Shown here piece by piece: positions 19,803 to 30,245 of a stretch of 64,000 bases of DNA. This DNA comes from Patiria miniata. Taxonomy: Eukaryota; Echinodermata; Asteroidea; Valvatida; Asterinidae. The notes under the pieces were generated by a model. That model was given only the letters and a program-made list of their open reading frames with translations. It ran no database searches and was not told the origin of the DNA. A program made the position numbers and the translations under genes. The stretch covers positions 1,864,632 to 1,928,631 of the forward strand of contig NW_024037047.1 of NCBI RefSeq assembly GCF_015706575.1. Direction: 5' to 3'. How positions within the stretch are numbered: the first letter of the stretch is position 1; each line of letters begins with the position of its first letter.

Positions 19803-22800
19803 GTGCTGCTTCTTTTATTACACTGACAAGAAATATTAATCCATGTCACATTTTAAACTTTATTTTATCTGAGCGTACAATGCAAATTCTAGTTTAATTT
19901 CTTCGACTTGTTTAAAATTGCATTTTTCTAGTTGTAAACTGAGAAAAGAAGGCGTGATAAAAATGTAATGTATTTTCCTAGAGTGTATTTTTGCCCCTAA
20001 CGTTTAATACGTAATAATTGTAACAGGAATTTGTAAAACAAAACAAGTATTGGTAAACTTCTTGCAAGAACTTGTAAAAGACCCCTCCCGTACAAAAAAA
20101 AAACCCATTTGGATATAATCATGTCAATCGAACGAGTAAGCAGGTTGCCACGTTCTTTTTTTCTCCAGAAATGTCTTAAAATTTCATTAAAATTATAATT
20201 GGTTTGCAGCTTTGTGACCTTCTCTCCATTCGCGACCATGGGATACAACAAGACCAGAACATCAAGCTTCGCACAGGCGGCTTGCTGGGCGGTGGACCAT
20301 TAGGTAACTATATCAGGGCATGATGAGGGTGTCTCCAAATCATTTAAGAGAACTAGTGTACTTTTAGTGGTGCGGCATAGTCCCAATATGCTAAAGGATT
20401 GTGCAAGTTGTGATAAAAACCTGAAACTTTGCATGTTGGTTCTTAATGCCATAAATTATTTTTTTCAGATATAGAGGCATTTCATATTTGACCTCTGGTG
20501 ACCTTCAGAGGTCAATGAACTTTTCATACTTTTCATACCCTATTCATACTGTTTGTTCACCAAAGTGTATGTCATAGGTCTTCGTACAATGGAAATAATG
20601 ATCAGATGTGGGAACAATTCATATCTGACCTCTAGTAACCTATGAGAGGTCAATGACCTTTGTAAACCTGTTTATAGCCATTTGTAAGATTTATTCTTTT
20701 AACCCCACATTTTTTACACGTTTCATGTCTGAATGAAAGGTGTTCATGCTTTAAAGAGAATATTCATATATGGATCATTTCATATTCAACCTTTGGTGAC
20801 TTTATGAGAGGTCATGACCTTTGTAAAACAATAGCCTTGATAAGATGAACACAATTGTAAATGCTACTTTTTCATGACCCATGTTTAAAGCTTGACTCTT
20901 TATGCCATGAAAAGGATTGTCAAATGTGGGGACATCATATTTGGCGTAGTGATAACTTTGAAGAGGTCAATGAACTTTGTATATCTTAGTAACCGTTATT
21001 TATAATTTTTATTCGTCAAAACGCCATGATTTTGTGACCCAATCCTCAACAGTGCCAAAGAATGGTATTGCACCTATAAGTATACAATCATGTTATGAAT
21101 TCAGATCCCAAAACAATTTCGAGGTGACCTCTGACCTCGTTTCTCCTTGTTTTATTGGCGGACGCAATATAATGAGATTGGAATAGAAATCTGTGGGTAT
21201 GTTTTGTAATGGACAATGTATTTATAAGCAATATTCACTCTTGCGTACATATTTCACCCTGCTGTATCCAGATGGACTTGAATAGCCACCTTTTTAACCT
21301 GTTTACCAAGCCCAATGGTCCCCCAATGGATAGAGAGTGATGCTTGTCCGATGGTTACCGCTTATATTCCTTTGCGTTTGCGTCTCCCCTTATAAAAAGG
21401 AAAATTAAGATCAAAGGTCATGCAAAAAAAAAATATATATTTGGGGTCTGACTTCATGACATGTTGTAGAATAAATGTTAAAAATTACTTCCTTTTGCTC
21501 TGAATAGACTTCAGTCATGAAAAAAATGGCATTTGGAATATTAAACATGATGAATAACGGCAATCAGAGTACACAAAGTTTATTGACCTCGCAAAAGTCC
21601 TTTAGAGGTCAAATATGAAAGAATATATATATATATCATGGCAAGAATACCCATAATATAGATATGGGAAAAAAGTGGTGTTTTAAACAGTAAATCCTCT
21701 TATTATCTATAAATAGGAAACGCAAAGCTCATTGACCCCTTGAAGGCCATCAGAGGTCAGATATGAGATTCCCTACATATGAAATTCTTTTCAAAGCATG
21801 AGGAACCTAACTTCATGACTTGGGCCTTGAAAAATTGGGGTTTAAAGGGTTTTTGCATTTGGTCGTTATTTACATTGTATTAAGACTGTACATAGACGCA
21901 GGCCTTAGGAAAGTAATGTTTTCAAGAACAATAGATATAAATTGAATATTCAAAGGTCATCAGGGGTTAGATATGAAATGTCTCCATATCTTATTTTTTT
22001 GTCATGGTATGAAGACCTCAAATGCTAAGTTTCGTGCTTTTATCACAAAATGCACAATTCTGTCCCTATGCCGCACCACTATTTAATTTATATGCCTAAA
22101 AAAGGGCATTATATCCATTAAAATGATGAGCACCAGACTACATTTTACATGTGTATTTGCTGTAAGTCCAACTAATGTTTTGATCAGGCAGTCAATACGA
22201 TGAGACTCTGATCTTGTTTAACTTCGCCGCTGAGTTAATAGTTGCTAACATTTGTTTGAAGCCTCTAGAGCGTGCCAGCCTGAGATGATTGATACAAACT
22301 GTGTTATATGACTATGCATTCCAGGAGAATACTTCTCCAAGTTATCACACAAGCTTGGACACTCATGGAAGCCGCTCGCCCGAAAATTGAGTTTCGATGA
22401 AGGAGAAATCTTCGCCTTCCAAGACAACGACAGGGGAAACTTACATGAACAAATCTTCCAGATGTTAGATGCTTGGTTGAAGAAGCAGGACATCCCCGCA
22501 GACGCCCCTGAAAAGCTGAGAGTCGCTCTGAAAGCTGTGGGCCGTGCTGACTTGGCATCACAAGTACAAGGTATAAAAGCTTATCAAAAAAGGTGAATGT
22601 ACTCTTTCTTGGACAAGTTTTAGCTTTGTTAGGCTACTGCAAGTTCATGCCTCTTTTGTGATTGCAATATCAACTCACGGACACTCAATTCTCTGGATGT
22701 TTAATGTTGTGCATACCTTCTCTTCATAATGTTGCAACTGCTGACAAAAAAAACAGAACACACACGAAATGTAAGGGACCCATGCCATGAATTTGGAATG

Positions 22801-25800
22801 GACAAACAAAATTCAGTCAGCTTAACTATGAGTCCAACTACCATTATTACTATTCATCTACTTATTTTTGGTCACTCCCCACCCAACGGTCACACACCGA
22901 ACTATGGACTACCCCCGGTTCCCGGATCCAATGCGGCCGATGAGTCTGAAATAAGACCATAACGCATTCCCGCCCACCCAAAGGAATTGACCTAATTTCC
23001 TAATGTCCAAACAATCCTTCCCATCCACGGATCAACAAACTATATTAGTCACCAAAACTTACAATTTATTTCCAACAAAACACTGATTGGAAATGAACCA
23101 ATACGGAAACATTCAACCCGTGTACACACATATTTACGGGTATTGTCAGTCTATAAGAAAGAGCGTATCTGAATGGGATTCAGCCACCATTTTTCTTATC
23201 CCTGTTAGATACCTGGTGGAAGAAGCAGGACAACCCCGCAGACACAACTGAGAAGATGAGTGACGCTCTGAGAGAGGCGGGCCGAGCTGACTTGGCACCG
23301 CAAGTACAAGGTAAAAGCTAATCAACCGAAAAGGGCAATGCACCCTTTCTTCAAGTTTAGTTACTATACATCACTCTTTCACCTTTGAAGTCAACCTTGA
23401 GTAATACAGTAATGGATAACCTATCAAAAGCTTTGTTAGACTACTTACAGGTCATACTTATTTTGTGAAAAAAATTCAACTCAACGAAACTGAATTATCC
23501 AGGTAAGGGCTGCGGTGCATAATTTCTCTTCATAAAGTTGCAACTGCCGACAGACGATACAAATCACCCACCAGATTTAAGGGGCCCATGCCATGAATTT
23601 TACGGGAACACATTTTGTGTAACATTCTACTTCTCCTAAATGTACGATACTACTTGAGATCCCTTTTGCGGTCAATTTAATTAAAGTGCACTTCTTCCTG
23701 TGATGTAATTTAAGAGAAGATTGCTCATTCCCTTACTGTTATTTAATGAAACAATAATGAATCACAAAAAAAGATGGGAAAAGAAAAACAAAAGAAGAAA
23801 ATTTACGACTTTTGGTGCTGAAATAGCTGTAACATCGAGTTTTTTCCCTGAAGTGACATTACGCTTTTGCTGATGAATACAAACATTCGCATTTAGCAAA
23901 AAAACAAAAACAAACAAACAAACAAGAAGGAACCAAATAGCCTGAAAATGGCCGAATACATGTATTAAACAAAATCAGGCTAAATGGGACACAATGAGCC
24001 TTGTGAAGGATTGCATTAAAGATATATTACTTGGCCTTTAAGGCAAAGTATAAATTATACCGTATGTCAACAACCTTTTGACTTTCATAGTAATGTGCGT
24101 ACTAGGAAAATTCAGGGGCCGATTTTGGTGCGTTGCTAAACTAGTTAGTAGGAAAAAATGCGCTAAAGATGTTAGCGCATTAGTGCGCATCGTATGAAGT
24201 GCCGTATCAAATGGTTACGGTGTTCGGCTGTCGTGCCGTGGTACGTGGGTTCGAAACCTGACGAGGACCACGGTGCTTGTGTTTTGTGTAAGACACTTGT
24301 GGGAGCTTTCCTCCCAGAAGCATAAATGGGTACATGTGAAGGGTGCATACCTATGTTCCCTAATACCTATGTTCCTCAACCTTAACCCTAATTATAGCCC
24401 TAACCCTTACCCTAACCCTAACCCTAAGGATTTTGGGGAACAAAACGGTTTTTTGGGGAACATATAGGCACTGGGGAACTTGGGTATTGGGAAACATCGG
24501 GTAAATCCCCCTGTGGAGGTGTAGACCAGAATGTGCTGATCTCGAGCTTCTGCAAAAACTGATACCATGGTCTAATGAACAGGGGTAATAACGTGAAGTG
24601 CTTTGAGAATTTTGGTATAAAGCGCTACATAAGCTCCACATTATTATTGTTCTTATTAAGTAATTTTCATGGAGTAAATTTGACTACGATTCTAAGCACA
24701 TGGAGGTTCGCATTTGTGTAACGTCACTGATCTAAGCATTTTCATTCTGAGGTTAGCATACCTTGTTTGCTGTAATTACTGCTTACAGTCTGTGGTAATG
24801 ATGGAGGTTGTCTTTTTTAGCGTGTCTTTTAGTAATGCAAAGGAATTGGGCCCGTATTTTAAAAACTTACAGATCAATGTCTTTAGATATACGCTGATAG
24901 GTTATTTGATTGTTCCCCCAAATGACTTTGTTTTCTGCACAGATACTGCAGGGACTTATTTTGATGTTGAAGAGTGTGCAAGAGAACTAGCAGCGCATTA
25001 CCTAGGGACGATGAAAGTGACGACACATCCCAAAGAGAAGCACATGGCTAGAGACATAGATGACATCTGCATCAACCTTCAGCTACTGCAAGAGACGAAC
25101 GTGCCATCTCCTGTCTCCTCATCGGAGGCACATTTGCAGGCGGAAACTGGCAGTCAAGCGGAGTATCCGAAAGCTTCGATAAGAAGTACTCATGTTCCAC
25201 CCAAATCACAACCTGATATGGACAAGGGTTTTCATTTTCAGAAAATTCCCCTTGATTCGTATACAGACATGCTTAAGCTCAAATCAAATCGAGTATTATC
25301 AAAGCTGAGGCGGGTTACGGAAAAACCACACTCCTTAAAAGGATTGCATACGATTGGGCTGATATGAAAACGGGGGATCAAACTGAAAACCAAGAACATC
25401 CTGAGCCCACATCGGTTCTGGGAAGGTACAAGCTTGTCTTTGTGGTCGAGGTCAATCAAATGGGTGAGAAATTTGACATCGTCGACGCCATTTTCTCTCA
25501 ACTTCTCAACGACAGGAAACTGAAGGAGAAATTTAAAGACTTAGAAAAATACATACATGAGAACCCACACCGCGTATTAATTCTTTTGGATGGCGCAGAT
25601 GAGGTTTCTCTGCAAAGAGTAAAGGATGCACAATGCAAGAACGGAATTGACTTGAACGATGTACTATCGTTCAAGTCACTCAAGTCGTGCAAGGTCGTAG
25701 TCACAAGCCGACAGAAGACGGCAAGTGAGTTGCTGAATATGCATGCACACTACACAAGAATTATCTCGGAAGGTTTTGACGAGAAAGACAGGGAAAAATA

Positions 25801-27382
25801 CGTGAGGAAATACTTGGCAAATTTTGAACCAAATAATCAAAACAGCTTTCTTGAAAAGGTGAATGGATCTGAAACGCTTCGTAGTTTGGCGAGGATACCG
25901 TTATTTCTGTGGCTGTTGTGCGACACATGGGCATATAATCGGGAACTGCCTAATCAAATAACAAGCCTTTTTGGGGACAACATGCAGCTGCTTTTCCAGC
26001 ATAAGGCCATTAAGAAAACAGACAAACAATTTTCTGACACCGAGACACATGTTTCCCAACTGGGTCGGGAAGCTCTTAAAGGTTTGTTAGACCCAAATGG
26101 GGAGAAACTTCATTTCATGAAAGATGAAATTGATCCGAAGGACCTAGAAATGTTTGAGGCTAGTAATGATGTTGGGTTGTTGTCCTTTCAAAGTCTTAGA
26201 ACAGGATCTTACTTTTCGTTCCTGCACAAGACTTTCCAAGAGTATAGTGCGGCGGTATATCTGGTAGATTTGTTTGAGACCGACAGAAAAGCCTTTGACC
26301 GATACTTGTCTCGAATATTCCAAGGTGATGTGGAAAGCTTGGAATACGTTTTGCGGTTTTTGCTGTGGGCTGAAAACAAATGCCGCCCAGGAGATTCTGA
26401 GATTAATGGCAGAACTCTTGAAGCAAAATAAACTGAACAAGTCCTTGCATAGAATTTCGATGTTACTCCTATCTGAAGCTCAGTCAGAATCTCTCATCAA
26501 GGAATTTCTTGAGACTGTAAAGATTGAGTTTCCATATGAACTCCAAGGTGAAGTTCTCGTGGCTGTGCATTATTTCTTTCAAGTCGGGTCCCAACATACA
26601 ACTCTGCACAAAGAAGACATACAAGAAATTAACGCTATATGTCGAGGTCTTGCTGACTTGAGACTTTTAGAGGACATAATGACACACATACAATGTAAGC
26701 TATCGCTAAACCTTGTACTTGTAGCATCACTGGGATAAGTTTGTGGATAACTCAACGGGATTTGAAATATCTCAAGTCTTTTTGAGGTACACAACTGCGA
26801 CTGGAACCTTGTGAAACTTTTCAACGTGTTATAAAAACCAATACACAAAGAGTTGAAATTGGTGGCATCAATTTGCATGATACATTATCTGCACAAAACA
26901 TGAAACAACTACCATCGCTGAAAGATTTAGTCTCCCTGAGTGTGGTCTAACAAACAGTGATATTGAACCAATTTTTTTTCTCTCTCTTTCATCAGCAGGC
27001 AGCATAAAGAAACTTGTTCTCCAAGGAATGATTACACAGTTTGCAGCCAGTCAGAATCGCTAGTGTCCCTTCCCTTGAAGAATTACATCTACGTGACAGT
27101 AGTCTGACAAAGAGTGATATTGAGTCAGTTTTTTCTCTTCTTTCATCAGCAAGCAGCATAAAGGACTTGTTTTTGCGTGAAAACTTTGCACGGTTTGCAG
27201 CCTTTCACATCGCTAGTGTCCCTTCCCTTGAGGAATGCACCTGTATGAAAGATCTCACAGAAGTGGCATTGAGCCCCTTTTCTCTCTTCTTCATCAGCAG
27301 GTACATAGAAATGTGTTCTGCTTGGAACAATTTGCACGTTTTGCAGCCTGTCACGATCGCGAGTGTCCCTTCCCTTGAGGAA
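19628..27382 (+). CDS. NLR-type receptor gene: ubiquitin-like, Death, half-Death, NACHT, leucine-rich repeats (frameshifted)
   Basis: A cytosolic STAND-NTPase immune receptor gene. Visible exons are 19628-19802 and 20210-20303 (ubiquitin-like domain), 22325-22570 (Death), 23209-23310 (second half of a Death domain) and 24943 into the assembly gap at 27383 (linker, NACHT, LRR). Exit and entry phases agree at every junction (0; then 1,1,1), and all introns are GT-AG, which supports one transcript. The first codons and any exon before 19628 are not found; the first visible exon enters with one base of a split codon. In such proteins Death recruits partners, NACHT oligomerises on nucleotide binding and LRR senses. 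Single-base shifts at about 25298 and 26357-26361 and several more after 26690 break the frame. It is a pseudogene, or the assembly has indel errors. Introns hold a 1.7-kb TA-element (20367-22079) and a SINE (24200-24660). Confidence 0.75.
20210..20303 (+). CDS. NLR exon: C-terminal part of ubiquitin-like domain
   Basis: Acceptor TTGGTTTGCAG, donor TTAG|GTAACT. Reads LCDLLSIRDHGIQQDQNIKL then RTGGLLGGGPL. It corresponds to the 'L.D..I..GI....I.L..R.GG' end of ubiquitin-like folds and runs into a Gly-rich hinge. It exits in phase 1 and joins the Death exon. A processed ubiquitin is unlikely because the glycine tail is internal. Confidence 0.7.
20367..22079. mobile_element. TIR element with TA target duplication and internal AGGTCA-rich repeats
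   Basis: Ends are GTGGTGCGGCATAG (20367) and its inverted copy ending at 22079, flanked by TA on both sides (20365-20366, 22080-22081). The arms align far inward (TTGTGATAAAA, AACTT.GCAT, TTTCATAT.TGACC). Inside, words such as GAGGTCAATGACCTTTGT repeat about every 130-160 bp in the left half and inverted in the right half. No transposase ORF. It resembles a Tc1/mariner-type MITE or foldback element and sits in the intron between the ubiquitin-like and Death exons. Confidence 0.75.
22325..22570 (+). CDS. NLR exon: Death domain
   Basis: Acceptor GCATTCCAG, donor CAAG|GTATAA, phase 1 to phase 1. Reads GEYFSKLSHKLGHSWKPLAR, KLSFDEGEIFAFQDND, QIFQMLDAWLKKQ, then LRVALKAVGRADLASQVQ. This is the six-helix Death pattern: LS..LG..WK.LA..L at helices 1-2, QM(L)..W at helix 4/5, L..AL...GR.DLA at helices 5-6. 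About 82 residues, the full family length. It would form homotypic contacts with other Death proteins. Confidence 0.85.
23209..23310 (+). CDS. NLR exon: duplicated C-terminal half of Death domain
   Basis: Reads DTWWKKQDNPADTTEKMSDA then LREAGRADLAPQVQ. It is a close copy of the last half of the Death exon (DAWLKKQDIPADAPEKLRVA). The acceptor TTCTTATCCCTGTTAG lies on the former Leu-Asp codons (TTA GAT), and the donor CAAG|GTAAAA is intact. It enters and leaves in phase 1, so it can be included or skipped without changing frame. It encodes about helices 4-6 only and cannot fold as a whole Death domain alone. It may also be unused. Confidence 0.65.
23320..24195. other. NLR intron 4, no other feature recognised
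   Basis: Non-coding intronic sequence with short A-rich runs (about 23760-23930). The segment just after the half-Death exon echoes sequence after the Death exon (AAGGTATAAAAGC/AAGGTAAAAGC; GGGNCCCATGCCATGAATTT at 22778 and 23582), so the duplication includes flanking intron. Confidence 0.6.
24200..24660 (+). mobile_element. tRNA-headed SINE, interrupted by a telomere-like block
   Basis: The head has a Pol III B box (GGTTCGAAACC, about 24249) and an A-box-like TGGTTACGGTG about 36 bases upstream. The body has AAATGGGTACATGTGAAGGG. The tail has GTGAAGTGCTTTGAGAATTT, AAAGCGCTACATAAG and ends in ATTATTATTGTT. The tail type is shared with L2/CR1-dependent SINEs of invertebrate deuterostomes. Between body and tail lies foreign sequence at about 24345-24505. 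Confidence 0.7.
24345..24505. repeat. Interstitial telomere-like repeats flanked by inverted TTCCCC/GGGGAA words
   Basis: CCCTAACCCTTACCCTAACC and CTAACCCTAAGG form a short (CCCTAA)n tract near 24395-24428. It is flanked on the left by CCTATGTTCCCTAATA twice and on the right by TTTTGGGGAACA and similar words, that is, in inverted sense. It lies inside a SINE. Confidence 0.8.
24943..26738 (+). CDS. NLR exon: linker, NACHT NTPase and associated helical domain
   Basis: The acceptor TTTTCTGCACAG enters in phase 1 and reads DTAGTYFDVEECARELAAHY, a linker, and LDSYTDMLKLKSNRVL. One missing A at about 25298 shifts the frame; the next frame gives Walker A AEAGYGKTTLLKRIAYDWA (25304 on). Then follow FVVEVNQM, Walker B VLILLDGADEV (25574-25606), sensor-like CKVVVTSRQK, and the winged-helix/helical part with FSFLHKTFQEYSAAVYL. 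At 26357-26361 a fifth T shifts again; the continuing frame reads FCCGLKTNAAQEILRLMAEL and on to 26738. All NACHT catalytic motifs are intact. D-G-x-D-E in Walker B is usual for NACHT proteins. Confidence 0.85.
26739..27382 (+). pseudogene. NLR leucine-rich repeat region, decayed, cut by the assembly gap
   Basis: Frame fragments read KFVDNSTGFEISQVFLRY, VEIGGINLHDTLSAQNMKQL, PECGLTNSDIEP and IASVPSLEELHLRDSSLTKS. The last frame is open from 27041 to the gap with SVPSLEE recurring at about 27064, 27217 and 27363, a period near 150 bases (two LRRs of about 25 residues). At least three frame changes between 26730 and 27000 are needed to link it to the NACHT part. The repeat array probably continues into the N run and may be why assembly failed there. 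Confidence 0.7.
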
Positions 27383-27882
27383 NNNNNNNNNNNNNNNNNN
27401 NNNNNNNNNNNNNNNNNNNNNNNNNNNNNNNNNNNNNNNNNNNNNNNNNNNNNNNNNNNNNNNNNNNNNNNNNNNNNNNNNNNNNNNNNNNNNNNNNNNN
27501 NNNNNNNNNNNNNNNNNNNNNNNNNNNNNNNNNNNNNNNNNNNNNNNNNNNNNNNNNNNNNNNNNNNNNNNNNNNNNNNNNNNNNNNNNNNNNNNNNNNN
27601 NNNNNNNNNNNNNNNNNNNNNNNNNNNNNNNNNNNNNNNNNNNNNNNNNNNNNNNNNNNNNNNNNNNNNNNNNNNNNNNNNNNNNNNNNNNNNNNNNNNN
27701 NNNNNNNNNNNNNNNNNNNNNNNNNNNNNNNNNNNNNNNNNNNNNNNNNNNNNNNNNNNNNNNNNNNNNNNNNNNNNNNNNNNNNNNNNNNNNNNNNNNN
27801 NNNNNNNNNNNNNNNNNNNNNNNNNNNNNNNNNNNNNNNNNNNNNNNNNNNNNNNNNNNNNNNNNNNNNNNNNNNNNNNNNN
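27383..27882. other. Assembly gap, 500 N
   Basis: Exactly 500 undetermined bases, a conventional placeholder length. LRR repeats end on its left and a LINE 3' end begins on its right, so true length and content are unknown. Confidence 0.99.
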
Positions 27883-28535
27883 GCCATCTTCCTGCGCGCA
27901 CAGATTCGCTGCTTCATTCTCCTTCCCGTCGATTCCCAAGGTTGTGGGATAATATTCCATCTCACATCCGGGATGCTGCTGTGATCTGTCCTCTGACAAC
28001 ATTTCTCCGCCAACTAAAGATTCTGTTTAAACGTCTGATTTTGTTTGCCATGATTTTTAATTTTATTCCTCCCGGTTTTGACAGGGAGCATGCAAGTGTA
28101 GGAACTGGTCCTTCCCCCTCCCCTCGACTCTGTGTTAATTTGTGTGCTATTTCTCGTCCTTGTCGTATTATGTCTGGGACAACATGCTTCCGAGCAACAG
28201 TTATTTAGTTTACTTTTGTTGTCCCTGACCCGCATAAAACTGTTGTTTTTTTTTGTGGCAGTTTACTCATTGTGTCCTTCCTAAGATTCAGTACCTTTAC
28301 TTGCATGCCCCCTCTCTTACCCTCTTATACCCTCCTCGGTTTTTTTTTTTCCACTGAATCCGTTCTCCATGCTCGTCTGGCTGCCCTCCGCTCATTTTGT
28401 TCTGTTTTTGCCCTTTTGGCTATTTGTTGTATTTGGTTATTCGTTCTTTTGTCATTCAATTGTTTACATTTTGTGCCGCTTTGATTGCTTGTTGCTGTTC
28501 TGTTGAGGTCGAATAAATAATAATAATAATAAAAG
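27883..28535 (+). mobile_element. Non-LTR retrotransposon 3' end (C terminus, UTR, AAT tail)
   Basis: The frame at the left edge reads LLHSPSRRFPRLWDNIPSHI then RDAAVICPLTTFLRQLKILF. This matches the end of CR1/L2/Jockey-like ORF2 proteins, where R..P.LWN.LP..IR....L..F...LK is usual. It is followed by a 3' UTR and an (AAT)n tail at about 28512-28533. The body lies in the gap or is absent. Whether it belongs to the same family as the 11.8-kb and 62-64-kb copies cannot be seen, because the parts do not overlap. Confidence 0.75.
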
Positions 28536-28619
28536 TAGAAAAGATACAATAAAAGACATTCAAAGAAAAGCTATTTAAAATTAGTTTACGTTTCTACCCG
28601 CTCTCAGACCAGCATCTTA

Positions 28620-28885
28620 CAGGGCCGTATCATAAGTCCGACGCCTCATAAGTCCAAAATTCGGACTCATGAGGCGTCGGAGGCATAACATTTATTTATT
28701 CCGCCTCATAGGTCCGACGCCTCATCAGTCCGACGCCTCATAAGTCCGACGTTGGGAAAACGAGGCGTTTAATTTGTCGGACCTACGAGGCGTCGGACTT
28801 ATGGGCCTTATTGGGGTTGCGATTTTGTCGGACTAATGAGGTGTCGGACCTATGAGGCGTCGGACTTATGAGCGGACCCCCATCA
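28620..28885. repeat. Inverted minisatellite with TAAGTCCGACGCCTCA words
   Basis: Units of about 19-23 bp, CTCATAAGTCCGACGC, run in one sense on the left (28628-28755) and mainly as the reverse complement (GCGTCGGACTTATGAG) on the right (28770-28875). The whole could fold into a long imperfect hairpin. The core GTCCGA is also the core of the 51.6-52.3 kb array. Confidence 0.85.
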
Positions 28886-30245
28886 TCCATGTACTACTAG
28901 GCGAGTAGTCTTGGCACATTGCCAAACGGCATGGTGATAAACGGTCCCTAAACAGATTCCCAAGTGGGGCTTGGAAGAAAAATCCTTGCTGAAAAGTTAG
29001 GGACAACGTGACAACCCATTTCATTTTTTTTTTAACTATACCGCCCCTGCACGTAACCAGTCTTATTGTGTTTATTAGGGACTTCCCATGTACTGTGTAC
29101 GTGTGATTTTGAGATCAGACAAATGTCGTGGGCGGTTGCTATGTAGCACATGCATGCACGCAACAAAACGATTGCTCTCTCAGTTGACTCCTGCCAATAA
29201 CGCAGAGCTGCTTTTGTGTAGTTAGTTTTTGTCATTTTTTAGGGCCTATTTACGGTTTCGAAATGCTGTTGAAAAACAAGTTCCGGAACCTGCGGCCTAA
29301 CTGTAGACCTATTGTGGCCTATAAGGCATGTACATGATGTAAAAATCTGTTTATAATGCCCTACTACTAACATGGTTGTGACTGTCAATTGAAATATAGG
29401 ATTCGTATCTGTTGAATGTCGGTTGGTGCATGGAGCGTTTTATAGCTGTATGTTAGGTACATGTGAAACACCAATGTGTGTGCAGATTAGTGCCAGTCCC
29501 AATAATGCAAAGTGTTTTAGTACAAACATGTGGTTGTTGACTCTTGTGACCCAATGATCCACAACTGCAATAATTTAATAGCTGGTTAGTGGAGACCTAT
29601 ACAACTGTCAAAATTCAGGGTCATGATACAGAGGCACGTGTTCATGCGAGGGCCTAAGGGACAAGGTGACTGATGGCCAAAAAGTCATTTCGTGAAGTGT
29701 GTTACTAACAAACCAACCAGCCAACAAATACACCAACCAACAAACTGCAAGACATGAGTGCTTGTAGAGCTGCTCAGCAGCTGCTAAAAACTGGCTGTGA
29801 TTTAGCTGGATTAATGGACTGCGGGTGGACACGACTGAGTACATAAATTCATGCCACTGAGAGAAGAGCAAATAAGTTGCTTTTACATTATGTAGGTATC
29901 AACTGAATATGTTTAGGGTTCAATACAATTCACTGCACTGCAATTGTAACCTAATCCACCAGCTCAAATGGTGAATTCTGTAAGTACATTTTTGAATCAA
30001 AGCCTTTATGAGAAATATTCCAATTGTGACTACGTTCCGATTGGAACAATTGCGGTGGTCCTAGACACAGACATGGATTTATTAAAAAATCTGAACCGGT
30101 TTTTGTTTGCACACTTGTTAACAATAATAATGTAGTCTGATGAATATTTACTCGAGTTGTAAGTACATGTATTGTAGATAAAATGTTGGTACTAACCCTG
30201 TCCAAAATGTCAATCCCATAACTTGCTATTGGCCTTGAATTGCTT
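28885..30245. repeat. Dispersed repeat D, long copy 1
   Basis: Shares ordered blocks with 33060-34090: TTGGCACATTGCCAAA, GAAAAATCCTT.CTGAA, TTAGGGACTT, ACGATTGC.CTCT, AACnCAGAGCTGCT, a CATTATGTAGGTATCAA-like block, ATGAATATTTACTCGAGT and CCTGTCCAAAATGT. The CCCGCTCT.AGACCAGCAT block before it (28595) also belongs. No transposase or ORF is visible; the type of element is unknown. From 30250 to 31285 nothing is recognised except a poly-G run near 30829. Confidence 0.7.

Noticed and set aside
24205..24260. Possible functional tRNA gene
   Set aside because: The B box is good, but the acceptor stem and anticodon arm cannot be folded; SINE body and tail follow.
24390..24430. Window close to a chromosome end because of CCCTAA repeats
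   Set aside because: Tract is only a few units long and internal to a SINE; sequence continues normally on both sides.
27041..28208. Several long ORFs crossing 27383-27882 on both strands
   Set aside because: Most of their length is undetermined N; only the flanking LRR and LINE pieces are supported.
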